From positions 1 to 32,486 of the forward strand of contig JAJUJF010000014.1 in assembly GCA_029265455.1 (NCBI GenBank): a DNA stretch of 32,486 nucleotides, in the 5' to 3' direction. The translations under genes were made by a program, and so were the position numbers. Shown piece after piece: positions 9,074 to 16,913 of the stretch. How positions within the stretch are numbered: the stretch's first letter is position 1; each line of letters begins with the position of its first letter. Under the pieces are notes generated by a model. That model was given only the letters and a program-made list of their open reading frames with translations. It ran no database searches and was not told the DNA's origin. This DNA is from Paracoccaceae bacterium (GTDB lineage Bacteria; Pseudomonadota; Alphaproteobacteria; Rhodobacterales; Rhodobacteraceae).

Positions 9074-10399
9074 ATGGGTTGGCTGACGCGCCGGGTTGAT
9101 CGCAGTCTCGCGAACGTCTTTCCCGAGAAGCGCGTCCTCCTCCAGAGCAGGACCGGCACCAGCTACCTCCGCCTCACCCCGTCCTCGCAGCTCGGCCTGG
9201 CGTCGGCGGGAATCATCACCGCGGGATGGCTCGCCTTTTCCTCCGCCGCCTTCATGCTCGACGTCGCCGGTTACGAGGAGGCGCCGGACGGTGTTCCCGC
9301 ACTCGACGCCGCGTTCGAGGAACGGCTTGCCGCCCTGAGCGCCGAGCGCGACACCCGCGCGGCGGAAGCCCTCTCCGCCCAGGCCCGCTTCCGCGAAGCC
9401 CTCGACCGCATGGGCGACCAGCAGGCGCGCATCCTCGGCATCCTCGAGGAGAAACACGAGCTCGAGGCGGCGATCGAGGTGCTGCGCACCCGCCTTGCCG
9501 AGATGACGAGCCAGCGCGACATCGCCCGCGGCGAGGCCGAGAGCCTGCGCGCGCAGGTCGCCGACGTGACGGAAGATCTCGTCGCCGGGAACGAGAGCGA
9601 CCTTTCGAAGACGCTCGCCACCGTGAGCGCCGCCCTTTCCGAAGCGGTCCGCGTCCGGGACAATGCCCTTGCCGAACGCGACGAGCTGGCCGCGGCACTG
9701 GCGGAGATGGAGATCCGCGTCGCGACGATGAACCGGCGCAACGAGGAGATGCTGGCGGAACTCGAATACGCGGTGCAGACTTCCTTCGCGCCGCTCGAAG
9801 GCCTGTTCCAGGCCGCGGATCTCGACCTCGACAGCGTCCTCGCCGAGGTGCGCCGCGAACATTCCGGCATCGGTGGCGGCAATGTCAGCATGTCCACCCG
9901 TTCCTACGCCGGGGACGAGATCACGACGCGATACGACAACCTCCTCGTCGATCTCGACCGGATGAACATGCTGCGGATCGCGGCGAACCGCATCCCCTTC
10001 GCGATGCCGGTGCTCGATGACCACCGCTTCACCTCTCCCTTCGGCAACCGCCGCCACCCGGTCCTGGGGGGCCGCAGGCATCATGCGGGTGTCGATTTCG
10101 CCGCGCCGAAGGGCACGCCGATCCATGCGGCCGCGGACGGCGTCGTCACCGCCTCCGGCCGGGAGAGCGGCTACGGGAACGTGATCCGCATACAGCACGA
10201 TTTCGGCTTCGAGACCGTCTACGCCCATAACAGCAGGAACCGCGTCGAGGTCGGACAGCGCGTCTCGCGTGGCGATCATATCGGTGATATGGGTGCTACG
10301 GGGCGAGTAACAGGCGTGCATCTCCACTACGAGGTGCGGCTGAACGGGGCACCCGTCAATCCGATGACCTACCTGGAGGCCGCGAAGGATGTTTTCTAG
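9074..10399 (+). CDS. M23-family metallopeptidase with coiled coil
   Basis: This 441-residue envelope protein is anchored by a single N-terminal membrane helix (about residues 40-62), with a long periplasmic coiled coil (about 75-230, rich in heptad Glu/Ala/Leu/Arg) and a C-terminal LytM/M23 domain (about 315-435). The domain has FTSPFGNRRHPVLGGRRHHA followed by GVDF (zinc ligands His336 or His337, and Asp341) and HLHYEVRLNG (His416, His418). Ligands appear intact, so it is likely an active peptidoglycan endopeptidase. The stop overlaps the bactofilin start by 11 nt, indicating translational coupling. M23 peptidase plus bactofilin is a known pairing in cell-shape and stalk or septum-associated wall remodelling. 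Start at 9074 behind GAGGGCAGG. Confidence 0.92.
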   Translation: MGWLTRRVDRSLANVFPEKRVLLQSRTGTSYLRLTPSSQLGLASAGIITAGWLAFSSAAFMLDVAGYEEAPDGVPALDAAFEERLAALSAERDTRAAEALSAQARFREALDRMGDQQARILGILEEKHELEAAIEVLRTRLAEMTSQRDIARGEAESLRAQVADVTEDLVAGNESDLSKTLATVSAALSEAVRVRDNALAERDELAAALAEMEIRVATMNRRNEEMLAELEYAVQTSFAPLEGLFQAADLDLDSVLAEVRREHSGIGGGNVSMSTRSYAGDEITTRYDNLLVDLDRMNMLRIAANRIPFAMPVLDDHRFTSPFGNRRHPVLGGRRHHAGVDFAAPKGTPIHAAADGVVTASGRESGYGNVIRIQHDFGFETVYAHNSRNRVEVGQRVSRGDHIGDMGATGRVTGVHLHYEVRLNGAPVNPMTYLEAAKDVF

Positions 10400-10943
10400 G
10401 AGCAAGCCGAGCAGCAGAAGCAAGCCGGTCGAACCGGTGCCGCAGCCGTCCCCACCCCCCTCCGTGCCGGAATTCGACGCCGACTGGTCCTCTCCGGCTT
10501 CCGAAGCGCCGGTGCCGGTGACGACGGGCAGCAAGGCTGCTCCTTCCGTCCTTTCCTCCGACCTCACGATCACCGGCAACGTCGCCTCGTCGGGCGATAT
10601 CCAGGTCGAGGGCACGATCGAGGGCGACATCCGGGCAGCGCATCTCACCGTCGGCGAGACCGCGACCGTCCGCGGCGAGGTGGTCGCCGAGGAAGTCGTG
10701 GTCCACGGCCGCGTCGTCGGACGGCTGCGCGGGCTGAAGGTGCGGCTCAGCGCCTCCGCGCGCGTCGAGGGCGACATCATCCACAAGACGATCGCCATCG
10801 AGAGCGGCGCTCACTTCGAAGGTTCGGTGCAGCGCCAGGACGACCCCATCGGCAACCAGCCGAACGCCCGCCTGACTGCGCCGCGCGAGTTCTTCCGCGA
10901 GCCGCGCGACGAGTCCGCGACGAGCGAGGCGGCGGCGGAGTAG
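10389..10943 (+). CDS. Bactofilin
   Basis: This 184-residue polymer-forming cytoskeletal protein belongs to the bactofilin (DUF583/BacA/CcmA) family. A disordered Pro/Ser-rich N-terminus (about 1-50) precedes the right-handed beta-helix core (about 53-145) with short repeats typical of the family: SSDLTITGNVASSGDIQVEG, TIEGDIRAAHLTVGETATV, then GEVVAEEVVVHGRVVGRLRG and GDIIHKTIAIESGAHFEGSV. The C-terminal tail is charged and probably disordered. It assembles membrane-associated filaments that recruit wall enzymes; the overlapping upstream M23 peptidase is the obvious candidate partner. The start ATG lies inside the last codons of the peptidase gene. Confidence 0.93.
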   Translation: MFSRSKPSSRSKPVEPVPQPSPPPSVPEFDADWSSPASEAPVPVTTGSKAAPSVLSSDLTITGNVASSGDIQVEGTIEGDIRAAHLTVGETATVRGEVVAEEVVVHGRVVGRLRGLKVRLSASARVEGDIIHKTIAIESGAHFEGSVQRQDDPIGNQPNARLTAPREFFREPRDESATSEAAAE

Positions 10944-10965
10944 TCTCCCGGCAGGCCACGCGGGC

Positions 10966-10988
10966 GCCCTCCGGCACCACCGGAGGGC
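10966..10988 (+). terminator. Strong hairpin between bactofilin and prfB 3' ends
   Basis: A perfect 9-bp stem, GCCCTCCGG (10966-10974) and CCGGAGGGC (10980-10988), has a 5-nt loop. It sits 22 bp after the bactofilin stop. There is no T-tract on either strand, so termination is inferred from position and stability. The rest of the 290-bp convergent gap up to 11233 holds no convincing gene. Confidence 0.5.
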
Positions 10989-11233
10989 ATCCCCGACAAG
11001 GAGGCTCCGGGCCTCTACTCCGGGAAGAGGCAGGCCGCCTTGCCATGTCGTCCCGGAACCGGCCGTCAACCGGCCGCCGCGGTTCGGCATCACGACCGAA
11101 CTCCCCGGAAGCCATGAACCCGGCCTCGGGAATGGCGAGGGAGAGCCCCGATCCGGAGCGATCCCCGAAGCGGCAGCACGCGCCGCCTGTCCGCTTGCTC
11201 CCGGCGGCGGGCGGATCCTTCCTGCCGTGAAGG

Positions 11234-12361
11234 TCAGGCTTCGGCCTGGGCCTCGGCGCGGGACTTCCCGGTAACCTGCTGCGCGAGGGCAGCCGCCATG
11301 AACTGGTCGAGATCGCCGTCGAGCACGCCCTGGGTGTCGGATGTCTCCACCCCGGTCCTGAGGTCCTTCACCATCTGGTAGGGCTGGAGGACATAGGAGC
11401 GGATCTGGTTGCCCCAGCCGGCATCGCCCTTGGCGTCGTGGCTCGCCTGGATCGCCTCGTTGCGCTTGCGAAGCTCGAGTTCGTACAGGCGCGACTTCAG
11501 CGCCGCCATCGCGTTGGCGCGGTTCTGGTGCTGCGACTTCTCCGAGGAGGTGACCACGATCCCGGTCGGCAGATGGGTGATGCGCACGGCGGAATCGGTC
11601 GTGTTGACGTGCTGGCCGCCGGCGCCCGAGGAACGATAGGTATCGATCCGGATCTCGGACGGATTGATCTCGATCTCGATGTTGTCGTCGATAACCGGAT
11701 AGACCCAGACCGAGCAGAAGGACGTGTGCCGCCGCGCCGCCGAATCGAAGGGCGAGATCCGCACCAGCCGGTGCACGCCGGATTCCGACTTCAGCCAGCC
11801 GTAGGCGTTCGGCCCGCTGATCCGGTAGGTGGCGGAGCGGATGCCCGCCTCCTCGCCGCCGTTCTCGGAGATCAGCTCCACCTTGTAGCCGTGGCTCTCC
11901 GCCCAGCGCACGTACATGCGGGCGAGCATCGCGGCCCAGTCGCAGCTTTCGGTGCCCCCTGCCCCGGCGTTGATCTCGAGGAAGGTGTCGTTGCCGTCCG
12001 CCTCGCCGTCGAGGAGCGCCTCGACCTCCCGCTGCGCGGCCTCGTCGCGCAGCCGCCGCAGCGCCGCCTCGGCATCGACGATGACCTCCGTATCCCCTTC
12101 GGCCTCGCCAAGCTCGATCAGTTCCTGCTGATCGGCGAGTTCGCGAACCATCGACTCGTAGCTCTCGAGCGCGTCGGCCAGCATCTGCCGGTCGCGCATG
12201 ACCTTCCGGGCCCGGGCGGGATCGTTCCACAGGTCGGGATCCTCCGTCATCGCCGTCAGTTCCTCGAGGCGATGGTGGACGGTCTCGTAGCCGAGCCGCT
12301 GGCGAAGCAGGGCCAGCGACTTCTCGATCTCCTCGACCAGGTGCTCGGTATCGGCGCGCAT
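11234..12361 (-). CDS. prfB: Peptide chain release factor 2
   Basis: RF2 recognises UGA and UAA stop codons and triggers peptidyl-tRNA hydrolysis. The 375-residue protein has the alpha-helical domain 1, the anticodon-like tripeptide SPF in [16 protein letters not shown], and the catalytic GGQ in [20 protein letters not shown]. The start is the ATG at 12361-12359 behind GAGGAT; the frame is open further upstream but without family sequence. The gene is one continuous frame with no internal UGA near codon 25, so the autoregulatory +1 frameshift used by many bacteria is absent, as is usual in alphaproteobacteria. It is divergent from metG across a 145-bp gap. Confidence 0.97.
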   Translation of the reverse strand: MRADTEHLVEEIEKSLALLRQRLGYETVHHRLEELTAMTEDPDLWNDPARARKVMRDRQMLADALESYESMVRELADQQELIELGEAEGDTEVIVDAEAALRRLRDEAAQREVEALLDGEADGNDTFLEINAGAGGTESCDWAAMLARMYVRWAESHGYKVELISENGGEEAGIRSATYRISGPNAYGWLKSESGVHRLVRISPFDSAARRHTSFCSVWVYPVIDDNIEIEINPSEIRIDTYRSSGAGGQHVNTTDSAVRITHLPTGIVVTSSEKSQHQNRANAMAALKSRLYELELRKRNEAIQASHDAKGDAGWGNQIRSYVLQPYQMVKDLRTGVETSDTQGVLDGDLDQFMAAALAQQVTGKSRAEAQAEA

Positions 12362-12506
12362 GGGATCATCCTCATCGCCGGGAGACATTGCCCCCGGGAG
12401 TCGCCTATGTATCCACGCAGGCCATGCGGGTAAAGGCCGCGCGCTCTGGTCTCGACCGGTCGTTTCGCGTAAGCGGACGCGAAAACCACAACATTCGGAG
12501 AGGCTG

Positions 12507-14219
12507 ATGGCCCGTACCCTGATCACCTCTGCCCTGCCATACATCAACGGCGTCAAGCATCTCGGAAACCTGGTCGGCTCGCAGCTGCCGGCCGATGTCT
12601 ATGCGCGGTTCCTCCGGGCGCGCGGGCATGAGGTGATGTTCATCTGCGCCACTGACGAACATGGCACTCCCGCCGAACTCGCCGCCGCCAAGGCCGGCGA
12701 GCCGGTGGCAGACTACTGCGCGCGGATGTGGAAGGTGCAGAAGGATCTGGCCGACGGGTTCCGGCTGTCCTTCGACCATTTCGGCCGCTCCTCGAGCGAG
12801 CGGAACCACCGCCTCACCCAGCATTTCGCCGCCCGGCTCCACGAGGCCGGCCTGATCGAGGAGGTATGGGAGCGCCAGGTCTATTCCATCGCCGACGGCC
12901 GCTTCCTTCCCGACCGCTACATCGAGGGCACCTGCCCCAACTGCGGCTACGAGCGGGCCCGCGGCGACCAGTGCGAGAACTGCACCAAGCAGCTCGATCC
13001 CACCGACCTCATCAACCCGCGCTCGGCGATCTCGGGCTCGACCGATCTCGAGGTGCGGGAGACCAAGCATCTCTACCTCCGCCAGTCGCTGATGCGCGAC
13101 CGGCTGCGCGAATGGATCAACAGCAAGACCGACTGGCCGGTCCTCACCACCTCGATCGCCCACAAGTGGCTCGACGACGGCGAGGGGCTGCAGGATCGCG
13201 GCATCACCCGCGACCTCGACTGGGGCATTCCGGTGAGGCGCGGAACCGAGCCCTGGCCGGGCATGGAGGGCAAGGTCTTCTACGTCTGGTTCGACGCACC
13301 CATCGAATACATCGCCGCCACCGCCGAATGGGCGGATGCGCATGGCCTCGACGACAGCGCCTGGGAACGCTGGTGGCGCACCGACAGGGGGGCGGAGGAC
13401 GTGCGCTACGTCCAGTTCATGGGCAAGGACAACGTGCCCTTCCACACGCTCTCCTTCCCGGCCACCATCCTCGGCTCCGGCGAGCCGTGGAAGCTCGTGG
13501 ACTACATCAAGAGCTTCAACTACCTCAACTACGACGGCGGCAAGTTCTCGACGAGCCAGGGCCGCGGCGTCTTCATGGATCAGGCCCTCGAGATCCTGCC
13601 GGCGGATTACTGGCGCTGGTGGCTGATCGCCAATGTCCCCGAAAGCAGCGACGCCAACTTCACCTGGGAAAGCTTCCAGGCCGGCGTCAACAAGGACCTC
13701 GCCGATGTCCTCGGCAATTTCGTGAGCCGGGTCACCAAGTTCTGCCGCTCCCGCTTCGGCGAGGCGGTGCCGGAAGCGGGCGAATACGGGCCCGAGGAAG
13801 CGGCCGTCACCGAATCCCTCGCCGCGCGCCTCGCCGCGCTGACGGCGCAGCTCGAGGCGATCGAGCTCCGCAAGGCCGCGGCCGAGCTGCGCGGCATCTG
13901 GGCCGAGGGCAACGAGTATCTCCAGCGCGCCGCGCCCTGGGCGGAGTTCAGGACCGATCCCGACCGCGCCGCCGCCGTCATCCGGTTCGCGCTCAATCTC
14001 ATGCGGCTCTACGGCATCCTGTCGCGCCCGTTCATTCCGGATGCGAGCGACACGATCCTCCGCGCCCTCGGCGCCGGGGACACGGACTGGCCGGAGGATG
14101 TGGCGGCGGAACTGCAGAAGCTCCGCCCCGGCCATGGCTTCACCACGCCGGACCTCCTTTTCGCCAAGCTCGATGACGCGCGCACGGCCGAACTCGCCGC
14201 CAGGTTCGCCGGCGGCTGA
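12507..14219 (+). CDS. metG: Methionyl-tRNA synthetase
   Basis: This enzyme charges initiator and elongator tRNA-Met with methionine. The 570-residue protein has the class I Rossmann signature near residue 18 (HLGN variant of HIGH), a zinc knuckle with paired Cys (CPNC at residues 143-146 and CENC about 13 residues on), and the KMSKS-type loop KFSTS at residues 346-350. The C-terminal alpha-helical anticodon-binding domain is complete, and there is no C-terminal EMAP/tRNA-binding extension. The ATG at 12507 follows CGGAGAGG. It is divergent from prfB, so the 145-bp gap must hold both promoters, which I cannot place with confidence. Confidence 0.97.
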   Translation: MARTLITSALPYINGVKHLGNLVGSQLPADVYARFLRARGHEVMFICATDEHGTPAELAAAKAGEPVADYCARMWKVQKDLADGFRLSFDHFGRSSSERNHRLTQHFAARLHEAGLIEEVWERQVYSIADGRFLPDRYIEGTCPNCGYERARGDQCENCTKQLDPTDLINPRSAISGSTDLEVRETKHLYLRQSLMRDRLREWINSKTDWPVLTTSIAHKWLDDGEGLQDRGITRDLDWGIPVRRGTEPWPGMEGKVFYVWFDAPIEYIAATAEWADAHGLDDSAWERWWRTDRGAEDVRYVQFMGKDNVPFHTLSFPATILGSGEPWKLVDYIKSFNYLNYDGGKFSTSQGRGVFMDQALEILPADYWRWWLIANVPESSDANFTWESFQAGVNKDLADVLGNFVSRVTKFCRSRFGEAVPEAGEYGPEEAAVTESLAARLAALTAQLEAIELRKAAAELRGIWAEGNEYLQRAAPWAEFRTDPDRAAAVIRFALNLMRLYGILSRPFIPDASDTILRALGAGDTDWPEDVAAELQKLRPGHGFTTPDLLFAKLDDARTAELAARFAGG

Positions 14220-14294
14220 GCAGGCCCCGGGACGGCACGGGCAGGAAGCCGGCGCCCGTGACGGTTGCCCCGCAGGGTGGAGATGGGCGAAGGT

Positions 14295-14325
14295 GGGTGA
14301 CCCGCCAGCGGAAGGCGGGTCACCC
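14295..14325 (+). terminator. Perfect 12-bp hairpin after metG
   Basis: GGGTGACCCGCC (14295-14306) pairs perfectly with GGCGGGTCACCC (14314-14325) around a 7-nt loop. It lies 75 bp after the metG stop and 35 bp before the next gene. No U-tract follows, so it may be a terminator, an attenuating leader structure or a double-stranded binding site. Confidence 0.5.
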
Positions 14326-14360
14326 GCCGACGTCACGGCACCCGCAACCCGGAGGCAGCC

Positions 14361-14699
14361 ATGTCCGACATCCGCTTCCCGAAGACCACGCCCGAACTTG
14401 CCGAGCGCCGCCACGCCCTCGCGCCGGCGGCCGACGACGCCTTCAAGGCGTTCTCGAAGGCGGTCTTCGCCGATGGCGCGCTCGACCGGCGCACCAAGGA
14501 GCTGATCGCCGTCGCTGTCGCCCATGTCACCCAGTGCCCGTGGTGCATCGAGGGCCATGTCCGGGCGGCACGCCGCGCCGGTGCAAGCCCGAACGAGATC
14601 ATGGAGGCGATCTGGGTCGCGGCGGAGATGCGCGCGGGCGCGGCCTTTGCCCATTCCGTCAAGGCGCTCGACCTCATGGAGGACGGCGACGGGAAATGA
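14361..14699 (+). CDS. AhpD-like carboxymuconolactone decarboxylase family protein
   Basis: This 112-residue all-helical protein is of the CMD/AhpD fold. The redox motif is in HVTQCPWCIEGHVRAARRAG, with Cys-x-x-Cys and a His three residues on, as in AhpD-like alkylhydroperoxidases, so thiol-dependent peroxide chemistry is likelier than lactone decarboxylation. The second family helix has ASPNEIMEAIWVAAEMRAGA. It follows GGAGG and starts a three-gene unit whose members overlap by 4 nt (ATGA). The partner reductase is not in the window. Confidence 0.9.
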   Translation: MSDIRFPKTTPELAERRHALAPAADDAFKAFSKAVFADGALDRRTKELIAVAVAHVTQCPWCIEGHVRAARRAGASPNEIMEAIWVAAEMRAGAAFAHSVKALDLMEDGDGK

Positions 14700-15076
14700 C
14701 CCGCGCGCAGGAGATCCGGATCGCGCGTGTTCATGACGACCCGGGTGCCTGGAAGGGCGCCCGGCTGCTCGTGGACCGGATCTGGCCGCGCGGCATCGCC
14801 AAGGACGCGCTGCAGCTCGACGAATGGATCCGCGATATCGCGCCGAGCACCGGCCTGCGCAAATGGTTCGCCCATGATCCCGCCCGATGGGAGGAGTTCC
14901 GGCGCCGCTACCGCGATGAGCTCGACGCCATGCCGGAGACAGTGGAACGCTGTCTCGCCTGGTGCCGGAAGGGGCCGGTGACGCTGCTTTTCGGCGCCCG
15001 CGATCGCGACCACAACCAGGCCGTGGTGCTGCGTGACTACCTGGGCGAACGCCTGAGACGGGAGCAGACGAAATGA
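14696..15076 (+). CDS. DUF488 family protein (YeaO-like)
   Basis: This 126-residue cytoplasmic protein of the DUF488 family has no established function. Family hallmarks are visible: RLLVDRIWPRGIAKDALQLD, EWIRDIAPSTGLRKWFAHDP, the W-x-x-F-x-x-x-Y-x-x-E pattern, and VTLLFGARDRDHNQAVVLRD near the C-terminus. The start ATG overlaps the stop of the AhpD-like gene by 4 nt, and its stop overlaps the next start in the same way, indicating translational coupling through all three genes. A link to oxidative damage or folate metabolism can only be inferred from this context. Confidence 0.88.
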   Translation: MTRAQEIRIARVHDDPGAWKGARLLVDRIWPRGIAKDALQLDEWIRDIAPSTGLRKWFAHDPARWEEFRRRYRDELDAMPETVERCLAWCRKGPVTLLFGARDRDHNQAVVLRDYLGERLRREQTK

Positions 15077-15771
15077 CGCGTCCGAAGGATGATCCCCCGC
15101 GCGCAGGCTATGCCTCGCCCCCCTGCATGGCGCATGAGATCGATCCCGCCTATTTCGACCCGCAAGGGGTCGATCCCGCCCAGGCGCGCGATGTCGCCCG
15201 CTGGCGCCGTGCCGAGCGGACCCGCCTGCGCGAGGCGCGGCAGGCACTGGCGGTGGCCGAGCGGCGGGAGATCGGCACCGCGATCGCCAACCATCTGCGT
15301 GAACTGCTGGACCGCCAGTTCGCGGGCGCAAGGGGGCGCGTCTTCTCCGCCTACTGGCCGATCAAGGGCGAGCCCGACCTTCGCCCGCTGATGGCGGAAC
15401 TGCACGATGCCGGCGTGACCGTTGCCCTCCCCATCGTCGAGACCCGGTTCGCGCCGCTCGTGTTCCGGCGCTGGACTCCGGAGACGAAGATGGTCCGCGG
15501 CGACTGGAACATCCCGGTCCCGCCGCCCGACGCCCCCGAGGTCAGACCCGACATCACCCTCGCCCCGCTCATGGGCTGGGATGGCGAGGGTTACCGGCTC
15601 GGCTATGGCGGCGGCTATTTCGACCGCACCCTCGCCTCGCTCGATCCCCGGCCCTTCACCATCGGCATCGGCCTGCAATCCTCCCGCCTCGCGACGATCT
15701 ACCCGCAGCCGCACGACATCCCGCTCGACACGATCCTCACCGAGGCCGGCGTGCAGGTCGAACGCAGCTGA
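15073..15771 (+). CDS. 5-formyltetrahydrofolate cyclo-ligase family protein
   Basis: This 232-residue protein's residues 45-225 match the 5-FCL family, which converts 5-formyl-THF to 5,10-methenyl-THF using ATP. Motifs seen are ARWRRAERTRLREARQAL (the N-terminal K/R-x-x-x-R region), VFSAYWPIKGEPDLRPLM, APLMGWDGEGYRLGYGGGYF and DRTLASLDPRPFTIGIG. The first 40 residues, including ASPPCMAHEIDPAYF, are an extension beyond the catalytic core that I recall in alphaproteobacterial members and that could bind metal or a partner. The start overlaps the DUF488 stop by 4 nt. It is convergent with the MOSC gene, 18 bp apart. True cyclo-ligase activity is likely but unproven. Confidence 0.9.
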   Translation: MTRPKDDPPRAGYASPPCMAHEIDPAYFDPQGVDPAQARDVARWRRAERTRLREARQALAVAERREIGTAIANHLRELLDRQFAGARGRVFSAYWPIKGEPDLRPLMAELHDAGVTVALPIVETRFAPLVFRRWTPETKMVRGDWNIPVPPPDAPEVRPDITLAPLMGWDGEGYRLGYGGGYFDRTLASLDPRPFTIGIGLQSSRLATIYPQPHDIPLDTILTEAGVQVERS

Positions 15772-15789
15772 GGCCGCCGCTCCCGAGGC

Positions 15790-16476
15790 TCATTCCGGTG
15801 TGACGACGCGGCGCGTCCAGTCCTCGGTCCTGCCGCTCGCCAGGCGCCGCTCGGCAAGCCGGCGCCAGCTTTCCGGCAGTCCCGGCAGCGCAGCGAATTC
15901 CCTGAGCGCCGGCTGGTTCAGGCGATCGTGGTAGAGCAGCCACGACACGCGCGCGAGCGGCCAGTCCGGATGCGGCCGCGCCTCCAGCACTGCACGGCCG
16001 GGCGCGATCTCCCCCGGTTCGATCACCCGGAAATACCAGCCCGTGCGGCCGGACGCCTGCACCAGCCGCGCCATGTCGGGGCGGCCGAACCGCAGGTTGA
16101 GCTTCCAGCATGGCTGCCGGCCCTGGCTCACCTCGAGGAGCACGCGCCCGAGCCGCCAGCGATCGCCAAGGCAGATTCCGGCCTCGGTGATCCCCTCGAC
16201 CACGAGATTCTCCCCGAACGCGCCGGGGCGGAACCGGTCTGCCAGTTCGGGATGCTCGGCGGCCCAGAGCGGGTAATTCGCGGCAGCATAGGCATGGACG
16301 GCCTTGTCCGGCCCGCCGTGATACCGGCGGTCGCCCTGCTCGTCCCCCGCGAGTCCGTCGGGCCGCGCCATCACCGGCACCCGGACCGGCTGCTTGGCGA
16401 TGGCGCTCGGCTCCCCCCTCGGCCCGAAGGGACGGGCAGATCCGACCCGCACTTCCACCACGGAAAAGACCGTCAT
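15790..16476 (-). CDS. MOSC domain protein, YiiM-like
   Basis: This 228-residue protein has an N-terminal MOSC domain (about 1-165), related to the C-terminal domain of molybdenum cofactor sulfurase and to the YiiM/YcbX N-hydroxylated-base reductases that detoxify compounds such as 6-hydroxylaminopurine. Motifs are GDEQGDRRYHGGPDKAVHAY, FGENLVVEGITEAGICLGD, and QGRQPCWKLNLRFGRPDMA with the conserved Cys that coordinates molybdenum. A C-terminal 3-alpha-helix domain (about 170-215) is typical of YiiM. The start is the ATG at 16476-16474 behind AAGGAAGGA. It is convergent with the folate gene and divergent from the sulfatase. Confidence 0.9.
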   Translation of the reverse strand: MTVFSVVEVRVGSARPFGPRGEPSAIAKQPVRVPVMARPDGLAGDEQGDRRYHGGPDKAVHAYAAANYPLWAAEHPELADRFRPGAFGENLVVEGITEAGICLGDRWRLGRVLLEVSQGRQPCWKLNLRFGRPDMARLVQASGRTGWYFRVIEPGEIAPGRAVLEARPHPDWPLARVSWLLYHDRLNQPALREFAALPGLPESWRRLAERRLASGRTEDWTRRVVTPE

Positions 16477-16685
16477 CGCGTGATCCTTCCTTCGATCATC
16501 ATTGCAAGTCTCCCATGATCCGCGGGCCGGTTGCCAGCATCCCTCGTGCCGCACCTCGTGACCCGGCACACCCAGGGCCATGCAGGTCCTCGGGAATCGC
16601 CACCAACCTGCTGCGCCGCTTCAGGAAAAGCCCTGCTCCGACACGCCTCCGGCCCCGTGGCATCAACACTTGAGTAACATTTCAT

Positions 16686-16744
16686 TTCTTATATTTTTCA
16701 ATTAGTTGACTTGGTTTTCACGCGTGGGCACTCCTCTGCCCACG
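16686..16744 (+). repeat. Dispersed leader element, copy B
   Basis: This second copy of the element at 4349-4411 has TTCTTAT (16686-16692), AAT-x-A-x-TTGACTT and the identical core GGTTTTCACGCGTGGGC (16713-16729). The 7-bp hairpin CGTGGGC (16723-16729) with GCCCACG (16738-16744) encloses the 8-nt loop ACTCCTCT. The 5' flank is strikingly AT-rich for this genome. It lies 170 bp upstream of the sulfatase start on the same strand. The remaining part of the 437-bp gap (16477-16913) shows no gene I can support. Confidence 0.6.
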
Positions 16745-16913
16745 CTCGCCGGCACCCGGTCTCATGCCCCTGCCGGGCAGAGTCGGGCCTGTGGCTGCGG
16801 ACATCACCGCCGCTCTGGACGCGGCGCCCGCCCTCGATCATGCTGATGGAGGCAGGAGGCGCTTCACCCGCCTCGCGATCAGGGAAACCCTGCCGGTCAT
16901 GGGAGCACGCGCG

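Noticed and set aside
11045-11230. 61-residue open frame in the bactofilin-prfB gap
   Set aside because: There is no ribosome binding site, the composition is Arg/Pro/Ser-rich like shadow frames, and it lies between convergent genes.
11234-12361. Programmed +1 frameshift in prfB
   Set aside because: The frame is continuous through the N-terminal region, with no in-frame UGA after codon 25.
16764-16913. Fifty-codon upstream extension of the sulfatase
   Set aside because: It has no similarity to the BetC N-terminus and no ribosome binding site; ATG 16914 starts directly before the conserved MSRPNILVLMADQ.
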